This document shows positions 38,090 to 47,754 of a DNA stretch of 64,000 nt, piece by piece. Numbering within the stretch: position 1 is the stretch's first letter; every line of letters begins with the position of its first letter. Where the stretch lies: the NCBI RefSeq assembly GCF_031460495.1, contig NZ_JAVKTS010000007.1, positions 95,450-159,449 of the forward strand, written 5' to 3'. This stretch comes from Tissierella sp. (lineage in GTDB: Bacteria > Bacillota > Clostridia > Tissierellales > Tissierellaceae). The translations under genes were made by a program, and so were the position numbers. Under the pieces are notes generated by a model that was not told the DNA's origin, searched no databases, and worked only from the letters and a program-made list of their open reading frames with translations.

Positions 38090-38815
38090 ATGAAAAATAT
38101 AGCTGCATTTTTTGATATAGACGGAACTATATTTAGAAATTCTTTGATGATTGAACACTTTCAAAAGCTTATGAAGTATGAAGTCATAGACCCTGTGATC
38201 TGGTATACTAAGGTAAAGAAGGTATATCATGAATGGGAAAGTAGATTTGGAGACTTTGAGCAATATTTGGAGATACTGGCAAAGGTATATTTAGATGAGT
38301 TAAAAGGTGTAAACAAATCTTATATTGAATTTATTGCTAGTCAAGTAATCAATTTAAATGGTGATATGGTATATAAATATTCTAGAGATCAGATAGAGTG
38401 GCATAAAGATCAAGGACATAAGGTTTTCTTTATATCTGGTAGCCCAGATTTTTTGGTTTCTAAAATGGCTGAAAAATATGAAGTTACGGAATATAGGGGG
38501 ACTATATACAAAGTCGATGAGGAAAACAAGTTTACAGGTGAGATAATAAAGATGTGGGATTCTGAATCTAAGCTTAGAATACTAAATGAGTTAATACAAA
38601 AATATAATGTAGATTTAGATAAAAGCTTTGCTTATGGAGACACTACAGGAGATTTATCCATGCTTCGGATGGTAGGAAATCCAGTTGCTATAAACCCTAA
38701 TAAGCCATTGTTTTTAGCATTAAGAGAGGATAATGATTTGTCTAAAAAGGTTTCTGTCATTGTTGAGAGAAAGAATGTCATCTACAAACTTAACCCCCAT
38801 ATCGAAATATTGTAG
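38090..38815 (+). CDS. HAD-superfamily phosphatase (SerB-like, HAD-IB)
   Basis: 241 residues from the ATG at 38090 (GGTGAT just upstream). Motif I FFDIDGTIF (nucleophile Asp and acid/base Asp), motif II FFISGSPDF, motif IV FAYGDTTGDLSML. A helical cap lies between motifs I and II. This subclass includes phosphoserine phosphatase and related small-molecule phosphatases; the substrate is not evident. It is a single-gene unit between two terminators or promoters. Confidence 0.9.
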   Translation: MKNIAAFFDIDGTIFRNSLMIEHFQKLMKYEVIDPVIWYTKVKKVYHEWESRFGDFEQYLEILAKVYLDELKGVNKSYIEFIASQVINLNGDMVYKYSRDQIEWHKDQGHKVFFISGSPDFLVSKMAEKYEVTEYRGTIYKVDEENKFTGEIIKMWDSESKLRILNELIQKYNVDLDKSFAYGDTTGDLSMLRMVGNPVAINPNKPLFLALREDNDLSKKVSVIVERKNVIYKLNPHIEIL

Positions 38816-38870
38816 ATGGGACTATTTGGTAAAATAGTCAAATATTACATGGTGCAATCTCCAATTGTAA

Positions 38871-38899
38871 TTGAATCGTAAAGACTTTTTCAATATAAT
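38871..38899 (+). promoter_or_regulatory. Promoter of the GerMN lipoprotein gene
   Basis: TTGAAT (38871-38876), 17-bp spacer and perfect TATAAT (38894-38899), 67 bp before the start codon. Confidence 0.65.
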
Positions 38900-38965
38900 A
38901 GATTATAATTATTGTAAGTGGATATAATTAGAATCAAATATTAAAATAGTTATAGGAGTGATACC

Positions 38966-40030
38966 ATGAAAAAGCTCTTACTTTGGATAGTAATAATCAC
39001 TGCCGTTTTTTCAGTTGGATGTAGAAAATCCGTATCTATAAAACAAGATAGAGCATTAAGTAATGAAGAAGTATCTATGGCTGAAGTATCATTAATCAGC
39101 GATTACTACCCCTTCAAAGAAAATATTGTAATGGATTATGAAGGGATTGGGAATGAGTACGCAGAAAGAAAGACTTTTGTGGAATTTGTTGAAAACAATA
39201 GAGCACAAATGAAGATTATGAATCCTGGGACTGTATTTGTAAAGGTATTAGAGTATAAGAATGGAGTATTGACTGAAATATTTTCAGAAGGTGAATTTTA
39301 TCATATTGAGAACATGATAAATTCTAATTCAAATAAAAGTAGTATAATTTTAAAGGAGCCTTTAGATCTGGGTAATTCTTGGACCACTGAAGAAGGTTAT
39401 ACCAGAGAAATTACAGGTAAAGAAGCAAAAATAGAAACTCCTTCTGGGATATATGATGCATTGGAAGTTACGACAGATTTTGCTAATGGTGCCATACAGA
39501 TGGATTATTACGCAAAAGGTATAGGTCATGTAGCTACAATCTATAAGGATGATGTTAATGAAATCAAAACTTTATTACAAAATATTGATGATCAGCCTCA
39601 AGAAATCAAAATAGAAACATATTACCCAACCTTCAAGGATATTGGTACAGCATTGGTAAACCAGAGTATAGAGTTTAATACAAATGATAATATAGAGTAT
39701 ATTTTAGAGACTTTATTAAAGAATCCACCTTCTGATAAATTAATTCCACCAATTTCAAAGGATACAAGGATAAATAAAATTGATCTTAATAGAAATTCCT
39801 GGACTTTAGAAGTAGATTTTTCAGAAGAATTTTTGACAGATATGAATGCAGGTTCAGCATTAGAAGTAGAAATACTAAAGAGTATAGTAAATACCTTGGG
39901 TAGATTTTATGATGTTGAGAAGGTATACATTACTGTAGAAGATATGCCTTATGAATCAGGACATTTTAGTATAAACCCTAGTGAATATTTTACGGTGGAT
40001 ATTACAAATATTGAAGAATTCAGTGAGTAA
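38966..40030 (+). CDS. GerMN-domain lipoprotein
   Basis: 354 residues with lipobox SVGC. A first domain (about 30-205) of unknown type with beta-rich pattern is followed by a GerMN domain (about 213-350: IKIETYYPTFKDIG, LLKNPPSDKLIPPI, VDFSEEFLTDMNAGSALEVEILKSIVNTL). GerM-type proteins take part in spore coat or cortex assembly and envelope growth. The site is AGGAGTG before the ATG. It is convergent with the small protein at 40066. Confidence 0.88.
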   Translation: MKKLLLWIVIITAVFSVGCRKSVSIKQDRALSNEEVSMAEVSLISDYYPFKENIVMDYEGIGNEYAERKTFVEFVENNRAQMKIMNPGTVFVKVLEYKNGVLTEIFSEGEFYHIENMINSNSNKSSIILKEPLDLGNSWTTEEGYTREITGKEAKIETPSGIYDALEVTTDFANGAIQMDYYAKGIGHVATIYKDDVNEIKTLLQNIDDQPQEIKIETYYPTFKDIGTALVNQSIEFNTNDNIEYILETLLKNPPSDKLIPPISKDTRINKIDLNRNSWTLEVDFSEEFLTDMNAGSALEVEILKSIVNTLGRFYDVEKVYITVEDMPYESGHFSINPSEYFTVDITNIEEFSE

Positions 40031-40069
40031 ATAAATAAAGGTCCTCTTATAATGAGGACCTTTATTTAT
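40031..40069. terminator. Bidirectional terminator between convergent genes
   Basis: A 16-bp perfect stem (ATAAATAAAGGTCCTC with its complement at 40054-40069) with A/T ends on both strands, placed between the two stop codons. Confidence 0.92.
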
Positions 40070-40200
40070 TTATTATCTTCTCTTTTGTTTTCTTGCCTAT
40101 TGTTGTCATTATTTTTGTTATCTTGGTTATTGTCATTTTCTCTTTTTGAATTTTGTTTGTTGTTATTATTTCTCTTATTGTTTTGTTGATCTTTAGCCAT
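40066..40200 (-). CDS. Small Asn/Lys/Asp-rich low-complexity protein
   Basis: 44 residues from the ATG at 40200, which is 6 nt after GGAGGG; the longer frame from 40272 has no site. MAKDQQNNKR is followed by repeats of N, K, R, D, Q and E with no hydrophobic core, so it should be disordered. The strong ribosome site and terminator suggest it is expressed. It resembles small spore or stress-related hydrophilic proteins in composition only. Confidence 0.65.
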   Translation of the reverse strand: MAKDQQNNKRNNNNKQNSKRENDNNQDNKNNDNNRQENKREDNK

Positions 40201-40340
40201 TATTTTATTCCCTCCTTTGCCAATAGTTGTACCTACATATATAGTATTACAATTAAATTTTATTTTACTCATAAAAAAATGAAGAAAACTAAAAAAAAAT
40301 ATTTTTTATAATTATACTTATTATAGAAAAAGGGAAAAGC

Positions 40341-42206
40341 TTATGCTTCTCCCTTTTCCAGCTCCATCAAGAACCTTGATGGCTCCACCAATTTATCTCC
40401 AATACTATTCATTGTCAATAGTGATAGATGATATTTTGCCCTAGTCATTCCAACATAAAACAACCTTCTCTCTTCTTCTATCAAATCATACTTTCCTTTT
40501 ATGGATGATTCAATACTAGATATAGATGGGAAATCTCCATCAACTAAATCAATCATATATACTCTATCAAATTCTAGACCCTTTGCAGAATGAACTGTAG
40601 ACAAAGTTACCCCACTCTTTTCGTCTCTAGAGTTTCTACATAAATACTCTAGGTGTTTTAGTCTCTTAATCAATTCTTCTAAAGTTTCTGTTTTATTAGC
40701 TATAAGCTTTAAATAATATAAAGTTGTTTTTAAAGCATCATAAGTATAGCCAAATTTCATGGAATTCTCTTTAAGATATCTTTCGTATTCTAAGTTATGT
40801 TCAATAAAATTAATAGCCTTGGAAGGATGCATCTTGGAAAGTTTTTTAAAATCAACAATTAACTCCCTAATAGTGGATTTATAAAAATTAGATAATCCAG
40901 GAAAATCCATTATTCTCTCAAATACAGAAAGATTGTAGTTTAGAGTTTTAGCATAGTTAATTTGCTTCTTAGATATAAATCCTCTTTTTTTATAATAAAT
41001 ATTTTCATATATATTCATGTTGCTAGGATTTTGAGAAAATAACATAAAATTCAATATATCTTGTATCAACCAATGATTAAAGAATCTAACCTTTATATCA
41101 CGCATATGGAAAGGGATGCTATTTCTTTCAAAAACCTCAATAATTCCAATGGATGAAAGGTTATTTCTATATAATATGCAACAACTAGACAAATCTCTGT
41201 TTTTCAAATCATCAACTAAATACTTATATTGTTCATCAATGGAGTTAACTTTTACAACATTTATAGGCTCAATATAAGTATTTTTAGTAGATATATTTTT
41301 ATTATACCTTAATGTGTTTTTCCTGATAAATTGATTACATACTGATACAATATTTTTAGAGGATCTATAATTTTGTTCCATAAAGAATAGTTTTCCATTA
41401 GAATATGTTTTATTAAAATTAAGTAATCCTTTTGGATATGCTCCTCTGAAACCATATATTGATTGATCATCATCAGCTACTATGAACAAATTATTATTAG
41501 GACTTGCTAACAATTTTATTATTTCCAGTTGGGCTTTTGATGTGTCTTGTCCTTCATCTACTTGAATATAATCATATTTTCCACGATACTTATCTAATAT
41601 ATATCTGTTATTCGTGAGGATTTGTAATGCTGTAGTCAACATATCATCAAAATCAATTAAATTATTATCTCTTTTATATTTTTCATAAGTAGTATATATA
41701 ATCTTAAAGTTCTCTATATCAGGCTTATTATCTTTGATGAACTCATCAACAGTTAGCATCATATTTTTAATATATCCAATAGAGTTCAGTAGAGATTCTA
41801 ATTTTTCTTCAGTAATATATTCGTGATTAATATCTAAATACATCTTTTTAATTAGATTATACTTATTTAACTGATTCTTATCTTCTTCAATTAAAGTATA
41901 TTTTATTTTATTTATATATGCATATTCTCGTATCAAGGAAAAACAGAAACTATGTATTGTTGAAAAATGAACAGGAATTGAAGCGATATCGGAAAAATTC
42001 CTGTTAAATCTTTCTTTCATATCTCTAGCAGAAGCTTTGCTAAAGGTTATGGACAAGATTCTTTCTGGATCAATTTTGTAATTTTGTATAAGGTTTGCAG
42101 TCCTATGTATGAGTACTGTTGTCTTTCCAGCACCTGGCACAGCTAGTACTAGAGCTGGCCCTTTAATATGCTGTATTGCTTTTTCTTGTTCTTTACTTAA
42201 TTTCAT
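40341..42206 (-). CDS. UvrD/PcrA-like superfamily 1 helicase
   Basis: 621 residues from the ATG at 42206 (AGGTG upstream); the ORF extends further without a better start. Motif I AVPGAGKTT, motif Ia LSITFSKASARDM, motif II VDEGQD with Gly where most have Ala or Tyr, motif III DDDQSIYGFRGA, motif IV EQNYRSS, motif V TVHSAKGLEFDRVY and motif VI LFYVGMTRAK. It is shorter than PcrA (about 720) and lacks the C-terminal PcrA Tudor-like tail. It is probably a 3'-5' DNA helicase in repair. Confidence 0.93.
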   Translation of the reverse strand: MKLSKEQEKAIQHIKGPALVLAVPGAGKTTVLIHRTANLIQNYKIDPERILSITFSKASARDMKERFNRNFSDIASIPVHFSTIHSFCFSLIREYAYINKIKYTLIEEDKNQLNKYNLIKKMYLDINHEYITEEKLESLLNSIGYIKNMMLTVDEFIKDNKPDIENFKIIYTTYEKYKRDNNLIDFDDMLTTALQILTNNRYILDKYRGKYDYIQVDEGQDTSKAQLEIIKLLASPNNNLFIVADDDQSIYGFRGAYPKGLLNFNKTYSNGKLFFMEQNYRSSKNIVSVCNQFIRKNTLRYNKNISTKNTYIEPINVVKVNSIDEQYKYLVDDLKNRDLSSCCILYRNNLSSIGIIEVFERNSIPFHMRDIKVRFFNHWLIQDILNFMLFSQNPSNMNIYENIYYKKRGFISKKQINYAKTLNYNLSVFERIMDFPGLSNFYKSTIRELIVDFKKLSKMHPSKAINFIEHNLEYERYLKENSMKFGYTYDALKTTLYYLKLIANKTETLEELIKRLKHLEYLCRNSRDEKSGVTLSTVHSAKGLEFDRVYMIDLVDGDFPSISSIESSIKGKYDLIEEERRLFYVGMTRAKYHLSLLTMNSIGDKLVEPSRFLMELEKGEA

Positions 42207-42394
42207 CACTACACCTACTTTTAAATTTATCTTCTCTATTTTAACATAAAAACTGATTAGAGTATAATAATATAACCAACAATATATTATACCAAAGCTA
42301 TCCATTTAAGGGACTGCATAAAATTAACTATTAGATTAGAAACTATTTTTAGTGGTATATATTATAAAAGAATTAATATGGGGGGTTGGTGTTG

Positions 42395-43201
42395 ATGAAA
42401 AGCTTTTTAAGAGATAGAAAATCGGATCGTGAGTTTAAGCACAAAAGCATGAGCGGGAATTTGCTAGATGAAATTAGATTATACTTAAACACTTTAGAAA
42501 AAGAAGAGGGTAACGGGAATATTAGATTTAAGCTTTATGAGTATGGAGAAAAGCTATATACTTCCTTAGAAGGAATAGGTGGGTATTCCGGTGTTATGAT
42601 AGAGAGTCCACACTATGTAGCATTAGAAATCATGAACAATCAAGAGAAGAGCATAATTTATAGTGCATATTACATGGAAAAATTAATTACTGAGTTGAAT
42701 AATAAAGGGATAGATACTTGTTGGGTCAGTATAGAGGATGTAGATAAAAATCTTAAGCTGGAAGTCTTTGGAGATACTGTAGGAGAATTTAATTACTTGT
42801 TGGCCATAGGATATGGAAAGTCAAAAAATCCTTTTTTAAATGAACCCTTTAGCGAGAGAGTCGGCGTAGATGAACTAGTATATAATAATGAAATTGGAAA
42901 CCCAATAAATATAGAGGATTTAGAGAATAGAGGATTAGGCGATTTATTCTACCATATAAGATTTGCTCCTTCTGCCCTAAATAAACAACCTTGGAGATTT
43001 ATACTTCAAAAGGATAGTGTAGTCTTGCTACTGAAATATAATAAAGAAGAAGTACCTAATTTAATGGATGCAGGTATAATTATGTATTATTTCGAATCCT
43101 TAGCAGAAGCCGTAGGACTTAGTAACAAATGGACTCTAATTGATGGAATATTTACAGACGGAGAATATAACTATAAATATATAGCTGAATATAAATTATA
43201 A
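42395..43201 (+). CDS. Nitroreductase-family flavoprotein (TM1586 type)
   Basis: 268 residues from the ATG at 42395. The two-half pattern fits the TM1586-like nitroreductases: RKSDREFKHKSMS at the N-terminus, GGYSGVMIESPHYVAL, ELNNKGIDTCWVS, and a second half with RFAPSALNKQPWRFIL and DAGIIMYYF. Such proteins bind FMN and are NAD(P)H-dependent oxidoreductases. Substrate unknown. GGGGGTTGG lies upstream and a terminator follows. Confidence 0.82.
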   Translation: MKSFLRDRKSDREFKHKSMSGNLLDEIRLYLNTLEKEEGNGNIRFKLYEYGEKLYTSLEGIGGYSGVMIESPHYVALEIMNNQEKSIIYSAYYMEKLITELNNKGIDTCWVSIEDVDKNLKLEVFGDTVGEFNYLLAIGYGKSKNPFLNEPFSERVGVDELVYNNEIGNPINIEDLENRGLGDLFYHIRFAPSALNKQPWRFILQKDSVVLLLKYNKEEVPNLMDAGIIMYYFESLAEAVGLSNKWTLIDGIFTDGEYNYKYIAEYKL

Positions 43202-43217
43202 ATATATAGCATTAAGG

Positions 43218-43248
43218 TAGAGGAATAAGATTTCCTCTATTTTTTTTT
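43218..43248 (+). terminator. Terminator after nitroreductase gene
   Basis: An 8-bp stem TAGAGGAA/TTCCTCTA with a 6-nt loop and nine T. Confidence 0.9.
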
Positions 43249-43299
43249 CTATGAAATGTGGTAAACTATATATAGTATAATTTGAAGAGGTGTTTTTTA

Positions 43300-44268
43300 T
43301 TGGGAAAGCAAATAAAAGATAATGATAGACAATATAATTATGTACTACTAGCAGAGAACTCTTACCTAAATGAGGAGAAAAAAAAAGCTATTGATTTTTA
43401 TCAAAAGGCCTTAGAGTTTAGGGGAAATATAGAAGATACTATTGCAATTTTATTTAATATTGCTCAAATATATGATGAAACAGACGAATCTCTGTATGCA
43501 TTGTGCACATATGAAAAAATAGTGGAAATTGACCCAGAGGAAGCAGGTGCCTACTATGGAATGGCTATGATCTATGAGAAAATAGGAGATAAAAATCAAG
43601 CCTTGAAATATTATCATAAAGCAATAGAGATAGACCCATACTATGATAGAGCTTATTATTATGCAGCAAATATATTTGATGAAAATGGGGATAGAGATAA
43701 AGCAATAGAGTATTATGAGAAAGTAATTGAAATAGTACCTGATGATTATCGGGCACATAATAATATAGGTTCTATATATGAAGAAATAGGAGAATATCAT
43801 AAGGCCTATGAAATGGTAGAGAAAAGCTTAGAGATTGAACCAAATTATTACAAAGCTTTATTTAATATGGGTGTTATTTATAAAATGTTAAAAAATGATG
43901 AGAAGGCGATAGAATACTATTATAAATCTATAGAGAGTAATCCAGGGTATTGGTACTCATACTTAAATATTTCAGCAATCTATATAGAGCAAGATAAGCT
44001 CCATGATGCTATAGATTTGCTAACAGATGGAATTAACCATTGTCCTAGTGCTCATGACCTCTATTATAATAGGGCCTGTTGTTATTCAAAGATAGGAAAT
44101 AAAAAAGATGCTATTAAAGATACGAGAAAAGCAATAATTTTACTTCCTAGTATAATAGAATATATAAAGGTTGATAAAGATTTTGTGAACCTATATGATG
44201 ATATGGAGTTTATTGAAATGATGAAACAGGTAAAAAACAATATGTCTGTAGAAAGGGAGATTAAATGA
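43300..44268 (+). CDS. TPR-repeat protein
   Basis: 322 residues from a TTG at 43300, 7 nt after AAGAGGTG. About seven tetratricopeptide units follow each other (for example AGAYYGMAMIYEKIGDKNQA, RAYYYAANIFDENGDRDKA, RAHNNIGSIYEEIGEYHKA), forming a protein-binding superhelix. There is no signal peptide, so it is cytoplasmic. Its stop overlaps the map start by 4 bp (ATGA), so the two are coupled. Partner unknown. Confidence 0.9.
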   Translation: MGKQIKDNDRQYNYVLLAENSYLNEEKKKAIDFYQKALEFRGNIEDTIAILFNIAQIYDETDESLYALCTYEKIVEIDPEEAGAYYGMAMIYEKIGDKNQALKYYHKAIEIDPYYDRAYYYAANIFDENGDRDKAIEYYEKVIEIVPDDYRAHNNIGSIYEEIGEYHKAYEMVEKSLEIEPNYYKALFNMGVIYKMLKNDEKAIEYYYKSIESNPGYWYSYLNISAIYIEQDKLHDAIDLLTDGINHCPSAHDLYYNRACCYSKIGNKKDAIKDTRKAIILLPSIIEYIKVDKDFVNLYDDMEFIEMMKQVKNNMSVEREIK

Positions 44269-45014
44269 TTATATTAAAAACAGAACAAGAAATTCAAAAG
44301 ATGAAAGAAGCCGGAGAACTTCTAGCCAATGTACACAAAGAAATAGCTAAGATAATAAAACCTGGAATAACTACTATGGAAATAGATGAATTTGTAGAGG
44401 ATTATTTAAAGAAAAACAATGCTATTCCAGAACAAAAAGGATATCATGGATATCCATATGCAATTTGTGCATCTATAAATGATGAAATATGCCACGGTTT
44501 CCCAAGGAAAGAACCCTTAAAAGAAGGAGACATAGTGGCTATTGATATGGTAGTTAATTTGGATGGATGGTTAGCAGACTCTGCATGGTCCTATGCAGTA
44601 GGCAATGTATCAGAGGAGGCAAATCAGTTATTAGAAGTTACCAAAGAAGCTCTTTATAAAGGTATTGAGCAGGCTGTAGTAGGGAATAGAATAGGAGATA
44701 TTGGTCATGCTATCCAGTCCTTTGTAGAATCCTATGGATATTCAGTAGTTAAAGATTTTGTTGGTCATGGAATAGGTAAGAAGATGCATGAAGATCCTCA
44801 AGTACCACACTACGGAATAAAAGGTCGAGGTCAAAGACTTGTAGAAGGTATGGTACTTACAATAGAACCAATGATAAATATGGGAACATATAGAATGAAA
44901 ATGGATGATAATGAATGGACAGCAAGAACAGTAGATGGAAAGCTATCAGCCCAATATGAGCATACATTGGCTATTACAAAGGAAGGACCAATTATTTTAA
45001 CAAACCAAGATTAA
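44265..45014 (+). CDS. map: Methionine aminopeptidase, type I
   Basis: 249 residues, the normal length. It has metal ligands in VAIDMVVNLDGWLADSAWS (two Asp), GHGIGKKMHEDPQ (His), TIEPMIN (Glu) and the final QYEHTLAI (Glu), plus substrate His in ICHGFPRK. It removes the start methionine from nascent proteins in the cytoplasm. It overlaps the TPR gene by 4 bp and is not in a ribosomal-protein operon, so it may be a second copy (inference). Confidence 0.96.
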   Translation: MIILKTEQEIQKMKEAGELLANVHKEIAKIIKPGITTMEIDEFVEDYLKKNNAIPEQKGYHGYPYAICASINDEICHGFPRKEPLKEGDIVAIDMVVNLDGWLADSAWSYAVGNVSEEANQLLEVTKEALYKGIEQAVVGNRIGDIGHAIQSFVESYGYSVVKDFVGHGIGKKMHEDPQVPHYGIKGRGQRLVEGMVLTIEPMINMGTYRMKMDDNEWTARTVDGKLSAQYEHTLAITKEGPIILTNQD

Positions 45015-45056
45015 TGCTTAAAGGGGTAAGTTTTGAGGGAAAGGATAGGTGTAAAT

Positions 45057-45725
45057 ATGAAAGAGAAAAATCCAGTTCAAAAATTAAGTAAGAAGTACAC
45101 TATCAAAGAGGAAATTGCAAATGGAGTCACCCATGGCTTGGGAGTACTATTTGGAATAGTGTCTCTAGTGGTACTGCTAATACTCTCAATAAACAAAGGG
45201 GATAATATATCGATTGTTGCTTTTAGTATATATGGAGCATGCTTGATTATGATGTATCTCTCATCTACTTTATATCATAGTATCACTAATGAAAGGGCAA
45301 AACAGGTACTTAGAGTATTTGATCACTCATCAATATTTCTATTTATAGCAGGAACTTATACTCCAATAGCTCTGCTTACTATGACAGGAGCATTAAGAAT
45401 TGGTATATTAGTTGCAGTTTGGTCAATAGCCATATTTGGAGTGTTGTTTAAAATATTTACCTTTGGAAAATTTGATAGATTTAAAGTATTATCACTTATT
45501 TTGTATATAGCTATGGGATGGATAGCAGTATTCACTGTAAAGCCTATTATTAGAATGGCTTCACTAGGATTCTTTATGTGGATATTAGGAGGAGGACTTT
45601 TATATACATTGGGAACTATATTCTATAGTAATAAAAGGATTCCTTATAATCATGCAATATGGCATTTATTTGTTTTAGCTGCATCTGTACTCCATTTTGT
45701 AGGTATAGTAGTTTATCTAGTATAA
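45057..45725 (+). CDS. trhA: TrhA/HlyIII-family membrane protein
   Basis: 222 residues from the ATG at 45057 (AGGTG 5 nt before); a TTG at 45033 with AGGGG is an alternative. It has seven membrane helices and the conserved residues of the family: EEIANGVTHGLG, SSTLYHSI, FDHSSIFLFIAGTYTP, NHAIWHLFVLAASVLHF. It is related to PAQR receptors; the Ser, Asp and His residues probably bind a metal. In B. subtilis and E. coli the family is linked to membrane-energetics homeostasis rather than haemolysis. Confidence 0.92.
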   Translation: MKEKNPVQKLSKKYTIKEEIANGVTHGLGVLFGIVSLVVLLILSINKGDNISIVAFSIYGACLIMMYLSSTLYHSITNERAKQVLRVFDHSSIFLFIAGTYTPIALLTMTGALRIGILVAVWSIAIFGVLFKIFTFGKFDRFKVLSLILYIAMGWIAVFTVKPIIRMASLGFFMWILGGGLLYTLGTIFYSNKRIPYNHAIWHLFVLAASVLHFVGIVVYLV

Positions 45726-45793
45726 CACGGGGGCCTCTGTGTTATGGGTGACCGTAGCCAAGAATCTTGTTGTTTCAGGGGGAATAAAAATCT

Positions 45794-46450
45794 ATGATAA
45801 GAGTTCTTATAGTAGATGATCAAAACTTAATAAGAGAAGGCCTTACTATGATGCTAAGTCTTTATGATAGTATACTATTAGTTGATGAAGCTAATAATGG
45901 TCAAGAAGCTATAGAGATATTAGAAACTAAAGAAGTAGATCTTATATTGATGGATATAAGAATGCCTATAATGAATGGTGTAGAAGCCACAAAGATTATA
46001 AAAGAAAAATATCCTGACATAAAAGTTCTAATATTAACTACTTTCAATGAGGATGAATATATATTTGAAGGATTAAGAAACGGTGCTGATGGTTATTTGC
46101 TTAAGGATATATCTTCAGAAGAGTTAGTTAGATCCATAGAAACAGTGTATAAAGGCAATGTACTCTTGCAACCTGATGTAGCTAAGAAAATGATCTGCTC
46201 TATGGATAGAAAACCTACTAAAGAAGATCATATAAATAGAGATATATTTAAAGAATTAACTAAGAAAGAATATGAAATAGCCATATTAATTGGAGAAGGA
46301 AAATCTAACAAAGAAATATCAAATTTTTTGTTCATAGCAGAAGGAACTGTTAAAAATCATATAACTAAAATATTAGATAAGCTAGATTTAAGAGATAGAA
46401 CTCAATTGATTATACTCATTAAAGATCTAGAAAAAAGCCGTGATTATTAA
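45794..46450 (+). CDS. NarL/LuxR-family response regulator
   Basis: 218 residues. The receiver domain has DDQ at 9-10, phospho-acceptor Asp about 54 (ILMDIRMPIMNG), Thr in LILTTFNE and Lys in LLKDIS. The C-terminal LuxR-type HTH (about 150-215) has LTKKEYEIAILIGEGKSNKEIS and TVKNHITKILDKL. CAGGGGG precedes the ATG. The probable partner kinase lies 1.3 kb downstream behind an MFS gene. The gene is closed by its own terminator. Confidence 0.93.
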   Translation: MIRVLIVDDQNLIREGLTMMLSLYDSILLVDEANNGQEAIEILETKEVDLILMDIRMPIMNGVEATKIIKEKYPDIKVLILTTFNEDEYIFEGLRNGADGYLLKDISSEELVRSIETVYKGNVLLQPDVAKKMICSMDRKPTKEDHINRDIFKELTKKEYEIAILIGEGKSNKEISNFLFIAEGTVKNHITKILDKLDLRDRTQLIILIKDLEKSRDY

Positions 46451-46462
46451 TCACGGCTTTTT
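46432..46462 (+). terminator. Terminator after NarL-type regulator
   Basis: AAAAAGCCGTGATTA pairs with TAATCACGGCTTTTT; the stop codon lies in the right arm. Confidence 0.9.
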
Positions 46463-46486
46463 ACATTACCTTAGTCATAGAAATTC

Positions 46487-46550
46487 GTGACCATTATAGT
46501 GACCTTGTGAAGTTTTTTTATCTTGCATATTTTTGTATACTTAATATAAG
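46487..46550 (+). promoter_or_regulatory. Promoter region of MFS/kinase genes with GTGACC repeats
   Basis: TTGCAT (46523-46528) and TATAAG (46545-46550) are 16 bp apart. Two GTGACC boxes lie upstream at 46487-46492 and 46499-46504, 12 bp apart. The regulator upstream may bind them (inference). Confidence 0.4.
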
Positions 46551-46571
46551 AATGTATTAGGAGGTAATGCC

Positions 46572-47741
46572 ATGAAAGAGCTAAGAAAAACTATCTATTT
46601 TATATCCTTTCCATTATCATTTATTGGATTTATATTTCCAATTTATGCTTCATCTCTTGGAGCAAATGTAATGCAGATAGGATATCTTTATTCTATGTTT
46701 TCAATAATCAGTATAGCTATCAGACCTATAGTAGGTAACTTAATAGATAAGAGAGGAAGAAGAACAGGAATTTTAATAGGGGTTATACTATATTCAATAG
46801 TTAATGTATTTTTTTTACTAGCCCAGGACTTTAAATATCTACTAATAGGAAGAATAATCCAATCCTTAGGAGCCTCTTTTTTATGGATAAGTGTAGACAC
46901 ATTTATTGCTGATATTAGTGATAAAAGCAATAGGGCTACTAATTTCGGAGAACTGGATCAAACCATGGCTAAAGGAGGGTGGATAGGTAGTATTATAGGC
47001 TTCACTATATTGTTTAATAACTTATCTGACGATCCATTTCAATTAATATTTACCATCTTTATATTGACTAGTTTAGTATCTGTTTATTATACAATTAGAA
47101 ATGTTCCAGAGACTATTGACCTAAAAAAGGAATATGAAGAAGGTAATATTAAAGATAAGAAAGGTTTGAAATATTTCCTTATAATAGTTTGTGGTATATC
47201 TTTGATAAGTAACCTAACAGCACCAATATATCTTCTATATTTGCAAGACAATATTACCACTGAGCTCAATTTAATAACCTTTTTATTTATTCCAGCATCT
47301 ATTCTAGCCCTTTTTCTGCCAAAGATATTTGGTAAATTCTCTGATAGATATGGTAGAGAAAAGATAGTTATGGCTGGTATGTTTGTTAATGCTGTACTAC
47401 AAATATTTATACCATTTAATAAAGGCTACTATAGCTTTATGATTCTATATACTTTGATTTCCCTTGTGGGAATGTTCTATGGTCCTGCATTTTCTTCATT
47501 AATTATTGACTTTGTAGGAGAAGATAAAAGAGGTAGATCATATGGCTTATACAGCTTTGCCAGTGGAATAGGGGCAGCCATAGGGGTTGTTGTTGGCTCT
47601 TATATATATGAGAATATAGGTAATGATATCGTATTCTATATGAAAGGTGTACTTTTACTTGTAATGACTTTATTAGTTTGTTATATTTATATTAAGAAAA
47701 TAATCAATAAGAATGGAGCACTTTATCGTCCGATCAAATAG
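46572..47741 (+). CDS. MFS transporter
   Basis: 389 residues with about twelve membrane helices in two halves. MFS motif A appears after helix 2 (GNLIDKRGRRTGILIG) and again in the second half (GKFSDRYGREKIVMAG). It looks like a drug or metabolite exporter of the DHA type; the substrate is unknown. AGGAGG lies 7 nt before the ATG. It lies between the regulator and the kinase genes and its end nearly touches the kinase start. Confidence 0.92.
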   Translation: MKELRKTIYFISFPLSFIGFIFPIYASSLGANVMQIGYLYSMFSIISIAIRPIVGNLIDKRGRRTGILIGVILYSIVNVFFLLAQDFKYLLIGRIIQSLGASFLWISVDTFIADISDKSNRATNFGELDQTMAKGGWIGSIIGFTILFNNLSDDPFQLIFTIFILTSLVSVYYTIRNVPETIDLKKEYEEGNIKDKKGLKYFLIIVCGISLISNLTAPIYLLYLQDNITTELNLITFLFIPASILALFLPKIFGKFSDRYGREKIVMAGMFVNAVLQIFIPFNKGYYSFMILYTLISLVGMFYGPAFSSLIIDFVGEDKRGRSYGLYSFASGIGAAIGVVVGSYIYENIGNDIVFYMKGVLLLVMTLLVCYIYIKKIINKNGALYRPIK

Positions 47742-47754
47742 TGGGGTGAGATGT

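Noticed and set aside
42095..42150. A GGTGCC-like repeat in the helicase gene (CAGCACCTGGCAC)
   Set aside because: It encodes the Walker A motif of the helicase and lacks the palindrome arms, so it is not related to the repeats at 51-55 kb.
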